Part shown: in pieces, positions 26,358-32,884 of the stretch
Layout of the letters: every line of letters starts with the position of its first letter
How positions within the stretch are numbered: the stretch's first letter is position 1
Source: Chitinophaga pinensis
Lineage (GTDB): Bacteria > Bacteroidota > Bacteroidia > UKL13-3
Direction: 5' to 3'
DNA: 42,879 nt
Assembly: GCA_945898275.1 (NCBI GenBank)
Contig: CAMDHZ010000023.1
Location: forward strand, 1-42,879
Notes under the pieces: model-generated
Told to the model about the DNA's origin: nothing
The model's input: the letters and a program-made list of their open reading frames with translations, nothing else
The model's database searches: none
Program-made: the position numbers and the translations under genes

Positions 26358-27779
26358 ATGAAAGTTGAACAAATTTACACAGGTTGTCTTGCAGAGGCTG
26401 CCTATTACTTAGAAAGCAATGGAGAGGCAATTATCATTGACCCCTTGAGAGAATATGCTCCTTATTTAGACCGTGCTGAAAAGAGTGGAGCAAAAATTAA
26501 GTACATATTAGAAACCCACTTCCATGCTGATTTTGTAAGTGGCCATAGAGACCTTGCCAAGAAATCTGGCGCAACCATAGTATTTGGACCAACCGCTAAA
26601 CCAGCCTACGAGGCACATGTGGCTGAAGATGGGGAAGTGTTAAAATTTGGAAATGCCGAAATTGTGGTATTGCATACACCAGGACACACCATGGAATCTT
26701 CTACCTTTTTATTGAGAGATGAACAAGGAAAAGACAATGCAATTTTTACAGGCGATACTTTGTTTATTGGAGATGTTGGTAGGCCAGATTTGGTTCAAAA
26801 AGTAAAAGCTGATATTACGCCAGATTACTTAGCAAGTTTGTTGTTTGATTCGCTTCAAAACAAAATTATGCCTTTGGCAAACGATGTAATTGTATATCCT
26901 GGACATGGCGCAGGCAGTGCTTGTGGCAAGAACATGAGCAAAGAAACTACAGATACTTTAGGCCATCAAAAGGAAGTAAATTATGCTTTAAGACCAGGTT
27001 TAACAAAAGAACAATTTATCAAGGAAGTTACGGATGGCTTAGTAGAACCCCCTCAGTATTTTCCACATAATGTTTTGATGAATATTTTAGGTGGACTTCC
27101 AACCATTGATGATGTCTTGAAACAGGGAACTACTGCACTTTCTCCTGATGCATTTCAATTGGTTCAAGAAGTAGAAAACGCATTGATCATTGACACACGC
27201 AAGAAAGATGAATTTACTAAAGCATTTATTCCGGGTGCAATCTTTATTGGAATTGATGATAGTTTTGCGCCATGGGTAGGTACTTTGGTAACCGATTTAA
27301 AACAACCTATTTTAGTTATTGCTGAAGAGGGTAGAGAAGAAGAAGTGGTTTTAAGATTATCCCGTGTTGGGTATGACAATGCAAAAGGATTTCTAAAAGG
27401 AGGAATGGAAGCTTGGATCAAGGAAGGAAAGCCAGTAGATTCAATTAAAGATATGGAAGCAAGTGCCTTTGCAGATTTTTATCTTTCTAATGAACATGTC
27501 AAACTTTTAGATGTTCGCAGAGACAGTGAATTTAAAAGCCAACATTTAATGGGTGCTACAAGTTTTCCATTAGATTTTATTAATTCAAATATGAGTAGCG
27601 TTCAACCAGAACAAACCTATTATTTGCATTGTGCAGGAGGATATAGATCTGTTATTGCAGCTTCAATCCTTAAAGCAAGAGGTTTTGATAACCTTGTAAA
27701 TATTTTAGGAGGATTTAAACAATTGAGCGAAACTGAAATTCCTAAAACAGATTATGTTTGTCCTACAACTATGTTATAA
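26358..27779 (+). CDS. MBL-fold persulfide dioxygenase-like protein fused to two rhodanese domains
   Basis: A protein of 473 residues. The N-terminal MBL domain (1 to about 230) has the ETHE1-type metal motif H54-F-H56-A-D58-F followed by 'VSGH', then 'TPGHTMES', 'FTGDTLFIGDVGRPDL' and 'YPGHGAGSACGK'. Two rhodanese domains follow (about 262-360 and 375-465). The second has C425 in 'HCAGGYRS'; the first has 'AEEGREEE' at that place with no Cys, so it is probably catalytically dead and structural. Related fusions oxidise glutathione or other persulfides to sulfite and use the rhodanese to load or transfer sulfur. The gene stands alone between an inverted repeat and a strong terminator. The reaction is inferred from the family. 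Confidence 0.9.
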   Translation: MKVEQIYTGCLAEAAYYLESNGEAIIIDPLREYAPYLDRAEKSGAKIKYILETHFHADFVSGHRDLAKKSGATIVFGPTAKPAYEAHVAEDGEVLKFGNAEIVVLHTPGHTMESSTFLLRDEQGKDNAIFTGDTLFIGDVGRPDLVQKVKADITPDYLASLLFDSLQNKIMPLANDVIVYPGHGAGSACGKNMSKETTDTLGHQKEVNYALRPGLTKEQFIKEVTDGLVEPPQYFPHNVLMNILGGLPTIDDVLKQGTTALSPDAFQLVQEVENALIIDTRKKDEFTKAFIPGAIFIGIDDSFAPWVGTLVTDLKQPILVIAEEGREEEVVLRLSRVGYDNAKGFLKGGMEAWIKEGKPVDSIKDMEASAFADFYLSNEHVKLLDVRRDSEFKSQHLMGATSFPLDFINSNMSSVQPEQTYYLHCAGGYRSVIAASILKARGFDNLVNILGGFKQLSETEIPKTDYVCPTTML

Positions 27780-27797
27780 GACAATTTTTTAAAAAGA

Positions 27798-27833
27798 AAA
27801 GCCCGATGAGAAATCATCGGGCTTTCTTTTTTT
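27798..27833. terminator. Bidirectional terminator between MBL/rhodanese gene and miaE
   Basis: AAAGCCCGATGA (27798-27809) pairs perfectly with TCATCGGGCTTT (27814-27825) around a GAAA tetraloop. T-rich sequence lies on the right and A-rich on the left, so it can end both convergent transcripts. Confidence 0.93.
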
Positions 27834-27844
27834 ATATTATTTGA

Positions 27845-28426
27845 TTATCCATGCATGGTTTCGCGTTTGCCGTAATTTACAATAATTGAGTTTTCATACT
27901 CAAGCCATTCTTTCCATCTTTTTTCTACATCAATGCCATCTCCATATTTTCTTGCATAACCTAAGAAGGTTGTATAATGATTTGCTTCACTTTCCATGAG
28001 TTCTCTGTAAAATGCAGATAATTCTGGGTCGCTAATATTTTTAGAAAGCACCTTAAACCGCTCGCAGCTTCTTGCTTCAATGAGTGCAGAAAACAACATT
28101 CTATCTACAAACGAGGCTTTTCTACTACCATCTTTTTTAAGAAACTTCATTAAGTCATTTACATATTCATCCTTTTTCTCTCTTTGTAAGGTAAGTCCGC
28201 GTTTTACAATTAACTCATGAACCCTTTCAAAATGATCAACTTCTTCTTTGGCAATACCCAACATGGCTGTAACTAAGTCTGGATGCTCCGAGTTATTAGT
28301 AATAATTGTAATTGCATTGCTTGCAGCCTTTTGCTCGCACCAAGCATGGTCTGAAAGTATGGCTTCAATATTTTCTTCTACAATATCAACCCATCTCGGG
28401 TCTGTTGCGAGTTTTAATCCTAACAT
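27845..28426 (-). CDS. miaE: tRNA-(ms2io6A)-hydroxylase
   Basis: Non-heme diiron monooxygenase that hydroxylates the isopentenyl side chain on tRNA A37; 193 residues, the usual size. A four-helix bundle carries the ligand pattern: E31 in 'WCEQKAAS', E62 and H65 in 'EEVDH', E117 in 'IEARSCERF', E147 and H150 in 'ESEANHY'. It completes the pathway begun by miaA at 8.3 kb; miaB is not in the window. It is convergent with the MBL/rhodanese gene over a shared terminator and divergent from the glycosyltransferase gene, with a TATTTTTGC promoter box 16 bases before the ATG. Confidence 0.94.
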   Translation of the reverse strand: MLGLKLATDPRWVDIVEENIEAILSDHAWCEQKAASNAITIITNNSEHPDLVTAMLGIAKEEVDHFERVHELIVKRGLTLQREKKDEYVNDLMKFLKKDGSRKASFVDRMLFSALIEARSCERFKVLSKNISDPELSAFYRELMESEANHYTTFLGYARKYGDGIDVEKRWKEWLEYENSIIVNYGKRETMHG

Positions 28427-28427
28427 G

Positions 28428-28457
28428 TTTGTTTATTTACCTGCAAAAATAGGTTTA
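28428..28457 (+). promoter_or_regulatory. Candidate promoter of glycosyltransferase gene
   Basis: TTTG (28428-28431), an 18-base spacer and TAGGTTTA (28450-28457) fit the Bacteroidota promoter with one mismatch. The box ends eight bases before the ATG and overlaps the divergent miaE box. Confidence 0.35.
28443..28451 (-). promoter_or_regulatory. -7 promoter box of miaE
   Basis: On the minus strand TATTTTTGC matches TAnnTTTG plus the frequent following C exactly. No convincing -33 TTTG lies upstream. Confidence 0.45.
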
Positions 28458-28465
28458 TTTGTGAA

Positions 28466-29710
28466 ATGGAAAGACCCATCCTATTAATTATTGGTTTTGT
28501 TTGGCCTGAACCAAATTCAAGTGCAGCTGGCGTAAGAATGATGCAATTGATAGAAGGATTTTCTAATAATGGATATAAAGTGGTTTTTGCTTCTGCGGCT
28601 CAACACAGTGAGTTTGAATTCCCATTAGCTAAGTTAGAGATTGAAACTTGCTCAATAAAGCTGAATGATGATTCTTTTGATGAATTTCTTAAAGGTTTAA
28701 ACCCAACTATAGTTTTGTTTGATCGATTTATGATTGAAGAACAATTTGGTTGGAGGGTTTCTGAAATTTTACCCAATGCCATTAAAATTCTAGATACAGA
28801 AGACCTGCATTTTTTAAGAAAGGCTAGGCATAATGCAGTGAAAAAGGGAGTAGAAATGAGCTTAGCTGAAATGCAAACTGACATTGCCAAGAGAGAAATT
28901 GCAAGTATTTTAAGGTGCGATTTAAGCCTAATTATTTCTACTTATGAGTTTACATTGCTCACAGAAACATTTAACATAAGTTCAAAATTACTTTGGTATT
29001 TTCCAATTTGGTTTGAACCAAAGACTGAGCCATTCCCAACTTTTGAGGAAAGAAAGGATTTTGTATTTATTGGTAACTTTTACCATGAACCAAATAGACA
29101 TGCAGTAATAGTTTTAAAAGAAAAAATTTGGCCACTTATTCATAAGAAACTACCTGAGGTCAACTTAAATATTTATGGAGCCTATTGCGATGAAAAACTA
29201 AATAGTTTGCATAGTGAGAAAGATGGATTTATGGTAAAGGGTAGGGCAGAGCAGGTAGAACTAGTTATGAAAAGCGCAAAAGTTTGTTTAGCACCAATGT
29301 TATTTGGCGCTGGTTTAAAGGGGAAGTTATTAGAAGCAATGCAAGCCGGAACACCTTCCGTTACCACTTCTATTGGTGCTGAAGGAATTGCAAGTAACTC
29401 GGATTGGCCTGGCTTTGTTTCCGATGATTTTAATGAATTTGCTTATAAAGCATGTTTGCTCTATTCAGATATTACGCTTTGGACAGAATCGGTTCAAACC
29501 GGAAAAAAAATACTAGAAAATAATTTCAACAGGGTACGGTTTGAACCAAACTTTTTTGAAGGTTTGAAGGTGTTAAACTTAAATTTAAAAGTTCATAGAC
29601 AAGGAAATTTCGTGGGTCAGATTTTGCAGCATCATACCATGGTAAGTACAAAATATTTAAGCAAATACATCATGGCTAAAAACAAAAAATCGGAAGACCA
29701 AATTCTTTGA
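28466..29710 (+). CDS. Glycosyltransferase, GT-B fold (family 4-like)
   Basis: A cytoplasmic protein of 414 residues. The N-terminal half begins 'PILLIIGFVWPEPNSSAAGVRM', the first Rossmann strand with a sugar-acceptor loop; the C-terminal half has 'FVFIGNFYHEPNRHAV', 'PEVNLNIYGAY' and 'LAPMLFGAGLKGKLLEAMQAGTPSVTT', the nucleotide-sugar binding motif of GT4/GT1 enzymes, with the usual E in 'KLLEAM'. Donor and acceptor are unknown and no other sugar gene is beside it. The last seven or so codons form the left arm of the terminator hairpin, and the stop codon lies in its loop. Three exact copies of the dispersed motif and a GGTTTAAACC variant lie inside, the densest cluster in the window. Confidence 0.88.
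   Translation: MERPILLIIGFVWPEPNSSAAGVRMMQLIEGFSNNGYKVVFASAAQHSEFEFPLAKLEIETCSIKLNDDSFDEFLKGLNPTIVLFDRFMIEEQFGWRVSEILPNAIKILDTEDLHFLRKARHNAVKKGVEMSLAEMQTDIAKREIASILRCDLSLIISTYEFTLLTETFNISSKLLWYFPIWFEPKTEPFPTFEERKDFVFIGNFYHEPNRHAVIVLKEKIWPLIHKKLPEVNLNIYGAYCDEKLNSLHSEKDGFMVKGRAEQVELVMKSAKVCLAPMLFGAGLKGKLLEAMQAGTPSVTTSIGAEGIASNSDWPGFVSDDFNEFAYKACLLYSDITLWTESVQTGKKILENNFNRVRFEPNFFEGLKVLNLNLKVHRQGNFVGQILQHHTMVSTKYLSKYIMAKNKKSEDQIL
29010..29019 (-). repeat. Dispersed motif, copy 10
   Basis: It lies in the glycosyltransferase gene, read as FEP; flanks TTT/AAA give a 16-base inverted repeat. Confidence 0.85.
29491..29500 (+). repeat. Dispersed motif, copy 11
   Basis: Same gene, read as VQT; 37 bases from copy 12 in opposite orientation. 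Confidence 0.85.
29538..29547 (-). repeat. Dispersed motif, copy 12
   Basis: Same gene, read as FEP. It can pair with copy 11 over ten bases. Confidence 0.85.
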
Positions 29711-29732
29711 AAATGATCTTCCGATTTTTTTT
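29684..29732 (+). terminator. Terminator overlapping the end of the glycosyltransferase gene
   Basis: AAAAAATCGGAAGA (29684-29697) pairs perfectly with TCTTCCGATTTTTT (29717-29730); the 19-base loop holds the stop codon (29708-29710). A T-run follows. The left arm is coding sequence. Confidence 0.88.
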
Positions 29733-29745
29733 GAGCTATTTTAAA

Positions 29746-30162
29746 CTACCAAACGTACTGCTTCTTATTCATCAAAAGCGCATCACCGGTAATGGTTTCT
29801 TGTCCAGATTCAACTTCAATAACTTTTGTTTCATATAATACCCTGTTTTTTTCAGGGAAAACTTCTTTTACGGTTATATCAGCTCTGTAAGGTGTGTTTA
29901 CAAACATTGGTCTTAAAAAGGTATTATTTTGTTTCATGTAAATATGGCCATCAGCATATAAAAGCGTTCCAAATATTTTAGTGAAAACACTTGCACTATA
30001 ATGGCCATGAATAATACAGCGTCCAAACATGCTGTTTTTTCCTATTTCTTCATCAATATGTAAAGGGTTTACATCGCCGCTAATTTGGGCATAAAGGTTA
30101 ACGTTTTCTTGCGTGTAGCTAATGTCATGGGTAAATACATCCCCAACTTTTGGTGCGTTCAT
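29746..30162 (-). CDS. MaoC-like (R)-specific enoyl-CoA hydratase (PhaJ type)
   Basis: Hotdog-fold hydratase of 138 residues. The hydratase-2 motif is intact: 'AQISGDVNPLHIDEEIGKNSMFG' order with D30, N32 and H35, then 'IIHGHYSAS' (51-58). D30 and H35 are the expected catalytic pair. Enzymes of this kind turn trans-2-enoyl-CoA from beta-oxidation into (R)-3-hydroxyacyl-CoA, the monomer for PHA synthase. It lies divergently beside the phaE/phaC genes, which supports a PhaJ role, though other MaoC functions are possible. Confidence 0.85.
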   Translation of the reverse strand: MNAPKVGDVFTHDISYTQENVNLYAQISGDVNPLHIDEEIGKNSMFGRCIIHGHYSASVFTKIFGTLLYADGHIYMKQNNTFLRPMFVNTPYRADITVKEVFPEKNRVLYETKVIEVESGQETITGDALLMNKKQYVW

Positions 30163-30323
30163 GTTTTAAAATTTTCCTGAATTATAAACTTTTTATGCAG
30201 AAATTTAATATAAGCATTCAATATTTTTTTTATAAAAACAAGGCTCAATTAGAGTTTAAAATAATTTCTTGCTTAGAGCCACAAAGGATTGAGGTGAATT
30301 GACAATTAAATAACAGCAACTAT

Positions 30324-30354
30324 ATTGAAAATAAATAATTTATATTAATTTTGC
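30324..30354 (+). promoter_or_regulatory. Promoter of phaE
   Basis: ATTG (30324-30327), an 18-base spacer and TAATTTTGC (30346-30354) give an exact TAnnTTTG box with the usual following C. The leader would be about 50 bases. The rest of the 248-base gap back to the MaoC gene is AT-rich with no other feature I can support. Confidence 0.6.
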
Positions 30355-30410
30355 GCCCGATTTCAGACGAACAAACAGTCTAGCTACCAAATACAATAAT
30401 AACCAAAAAA

Positions 30411-31718
30411 ATGGAAAATAAAAACATGTTTGAAACTTTTGCAGATATGCAAAAGCAAGCTGCCGAAACTATTACAAATGCAGCAGAAACAATGCAAAAA
30501 GCGATGTTTAATTCTTCTTCAGTTGATTTTAATTCTGATTTCTTTAAGAAATGGTATGATAATCAAATGTCTTGGTTCAACCAATCAAATTCTCAAAACC
30601 CAAATATGCCTGCTTTTGATTTCTTTAACAATTGGATGAAAAACCAAATGGATATGGGAAAAAATTGGGTAGATATGAGCCAAAATATGTTCAAATCTAT
30701 GCCAGCTGCAAATACAATGAGCGCAGATATGAATGGAATGATGGGAATGTTTAACTCTTGGAAAGAAACCATGACTGGAGCATATAATCAAATGATGACT
30801 CAAATGAATGATGGTACTCCAAAGACTTCTTTTTCTGGATTATTTAACAATGCAGAAATGTTCATGAAGATGTATCAGTTTATGATGCCTATGATCAATT
30901 CTTTACAAGATAAAACATATACACCTGAAATGTTTAAGCAAATGTTTAACACCTCTGCTTACAAAGACATGATGGATAAGATGTTTAACATGCAACCTGA
31001 TTTCATGAAGACCTTCATGGGCAGCATGAGTGGTGACATGAAAGCTAACATGGATAAAATGATGGGTATGAATAAATCTATGTTCGATACAATGAAAGGC
31101 AACATGCAACAACAATTCAACCAAATGATGCCTGCCGATATGTTTGGAACAATGTTCAATAACTACGAACAATGGTATAACCAAATGAATGCTACTTTTG
31201 CGCCATTAACTAAAATAATGCCTTCAAATGCAAGCACTCAAAACATGGAAGTAATGAAAGAAATGGCAAACATGATGGCTGTTTACAATATGAAGAATTC
31301 TCAATTGCAATACATGATGTACACAACTGGTTTAAAAGCCATGGATCAATTTTCTGAAGGTTTGTATACAAGAATGCAAAATGGAGAGGAGTTCAAAAGC
31401 TTCATGACAATTTACCAAGAATGGTTAAATCATAATGATAAAAACTTTATTAGCTTATTCGAAACTGAAGAGTATTCTAAGTTAATGAGTGAAGTAAGTG
31501 CTATGCAATTGACACTTAAAAAGAAAGTTGAAGCACAAATGGAAAAGGCAATGGCTCACTTGCCAATTATTAATCGCACCGAAATGGACGAATTATACAA
31601 AACCATTTATGAACTAAGAAAACGCATCAATACACTTGAGAAACAAGTAGATGTTGAAGAAGTAGTTTCAGAAGAGCCAAAAGCAGCTCCTAAAAAAGCA
31701 GCTAAGAACAGTCAATAA
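30411..31718 (+). CDS. phaE: Methionine-rich PhaE-like subunit of class III PHA synthase
   Basis: A protein of 435 residues. The C-terminal third matches PhaE: 'GLYTRMQNGEEFKSFMTIYQEWL', then 'LPIINRTEMDELYKTIYELRKRINTLEKQV' in order, a predicted coiled coil (about 390-420). PhaE forms the active complex with PhaC on PHA granules. The N-terminal two thirds are unusual: I count 67 Met in the whole protein (about 15%), mostly in amphipathic NxM/xxMM helices rich in Phe, Asn and Gln. The tail is Lys/Ala-rich. A terminator-like hairpin separates it from phaC. It could also behave as a phasin-like granule coat. Confidence 0.8.
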   Translation: MENKNMFETFADMQKQAAETITNAAETMQKAMFNSSSVDFNSDFFKKWYDNQMSWFNQSNSQNPNMPAFDFFNNWMKNQMDMGKNWVDMSQNMFKSMPAANTMSADMNGMMGMFNSWKETMTGAYNQMMTQMNDGTPKTSFSGLFNNAEMFMKMYQFMMPMINSLQDKTYTPEMFKQMFNTSAYKDMMDKMFNMQPDFMKTFMGSMSGDMKANMDKMMGMNKSMFDTMKGNMQQQFNQMMPADMFGTMFNNYEQWYNQMNATFAPLTKIMPSNASTQNMEVMKEMANMMAVYNMKNSQLQYMMYTTGLKAMDQFSEGLYTRMQNGEEFKSFMTIYQEWLNHNDKNFISLFETEEYSKLMSEVSAMQLTLKKKVEAQMEKAMAHLPIINRTEMDELYKTIYELRKRINTLEKQVDVEEVVSEEPKAAPKKAAKNSQ

Positions 31719-31744
31719 GTTTAGGGTTTGTTTAGTGATAAAGG

Positions 31745-31786
31745 GCTGCAGATTTTTGGGTGAACCAAATTTCTGTGGCTTTTTTA
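31745..31786 (+). terminator. Terminator between phaE and phaC
   Basis: GCTGCAGA (31745-31752) pairs with TCTGTGGC (31772-31779) using two wobble pairs; an inner stem TTTGG/CCAAA continues it. A T-run (31780-31785) follows. Full readthrough to phaC is thus doubtful. Confidence 0.7.
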
Positions 31787-31825
31787 TTTAAACAAATTAT
31801 ATTGAGCCTACAATTAAATGCGCGT

Positions 31826-32884
31826 ATGATACAAAATTTCAATTTTGCAGGAATGATGGAAGAACTTCATTCAACCAGCCAAAAAATGGTTAAAGGTTAT
31901 GAAGTATTGTCAAAAGTAGAGGAGGTACAAGTTGCCACAACACCAAAAGAATTGGTTTGGGAAAATGATTTAGTAAAATTATATCACTATAAACGTGATA
32001 CACCTGCTAAATCAAAAATACCTGTATTGGTTTCTTTTGCGATTATGAATAGACATGATGTTTTGGATTTACAACCAGACAGAAGTCTTATGAAAAAACT
32101 TTTAGATGAAGGTTTAGATATTTATATCATGGATTGGGGATACCCAAAACAACAACATAAGTATTTAACCATGGAAGATTATATCCTCGATTTTATGGAT
32201 GGTGCTGTTGATTTTATTCGCAAGTCAACTAAAAGCCCAAAAATTCATAAAATGGGTATTTGCCAAGGTGGTACATTCAGCACTATTTATGCTGCTATTT
32301 TCCCGGAAAAATTAAAATCACTCACCGTTTATGTTACACCTTATGATTTTGGTGAGAATGAGTGCATGTTATACAAATGGACCAAAGACATTGATGTGGA
32401 TGTAATGGTAGATAGTTTAGGTATCATCCCTGCGGATATGTTAAATGCTGGTTTTGGTTCACTTAAGCCTAGCGCCGATATTAGTAAATACTTTGGCATG
32501 GTAGATATGATGCAAGATGAAGCTAAGCTTTCTAACTTCTTGCGCATGGAAAAATGGAAGAATGATTGCCCTGATTTAGCAGGTGAAATGTTTAGAAAAT
32601 ACATCAAAGATTTATGGAGAGATAATAAACTTATCAAAGGTGAATTTGAATTAGGTAAGTATAAAGTAGATTTGAAAAATGTAACCATGCCCTTCTTAAA
32701 CATTTTTGCTACTGAAGACAATATCATTCCTAATAGTTCAACTAGGCCAGTGATGAATATTGTTGGTTCCAAAGACAAAGAAGAATATGCTTTCCCTGGT
32801 GGCCACATAGGCGTTTTTGTAGGTGCAAGGTCTCAAAAAGAACTTGGGCCTAAAGTGGCGCAATGGGTAATAGAAAGAAGTTAA
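31826..32884 (+). CDS. phaC: Class III poly(3-hydroxyalkanoate) synthase subunit
   Basis: Polymerises (R)-3-hydroxyacyl-CoA into PHA; 352 residues, the short length typical of class III PhaC. Alpha/beta hydrolase with lipase-like box G-x-C-x-G-G containing C146 ('GICQGG'), D298 in 'ATEDNI' and H327 in 'GGHIG'; the positions are close to the C149/D302/H331 triad known from Allochromatium vinosum. I start at the ATG at 31826. The longer frame from GTG at 31760 begins inside the terminator hairpin and gives an atypical N-terminus. The end is directly adjacent to the stop of the convergent PolX-like gene. It works with the phaE product and probably the MaoC hydratase upstream. Confidence 0.94.
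   Translation: MIQNFNFAGMMEELHSTSQKMVKGYEVLSKVEEVQVATTPKELVWENDLVKLYHYKRDTPAKSKIPVLVSFAIMNRHDVLDLQPDRSLMKKLLDEGLDIYIMDWGYPKQQHKYLTMEDYILDFMDGAVDFIRKSTKSPKIHKMGICQGGTFSTIYAAIFPEKLKSLTVYVTPYDFGENECMLYKWTKDIDVDVMVDSLGIIPADMLNAGFGSLKPSADISKYFGMVDMMQDEAKLSNFLRMEKWKNDCPDLAGEMFRKYIKDLWRDNKLIKGEFELGKYKVDLKNVTMPFLNIFATEDNIIPNSSTRPVMNIVGSKDKEEYAFPGGHIGVFVGARSQKELGPKVAQWVIERS

Noticed and set aside
30163-30323. GGCTC/GAGCC pair upstream of phaE as a riboswitch or hairpin
   Set aside because: Five pairs across a long loop, upstream of the proposed promoter; no known riboswitch core.
30585-31184. His-rich frames on the minus strand opposite phaE
   Set aside because: They are antisense shadows of the many ATG (Met) codons, which read CAT (His) on the other strand; no start signal or homology.
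31760-31825. Longer phaC start at GTG 31760
   Set aside because: It starts within the terminator hairpin and adds a non-homologous N-terminus; the ATG at 31826 gives triad positions matching known class III PhaC.
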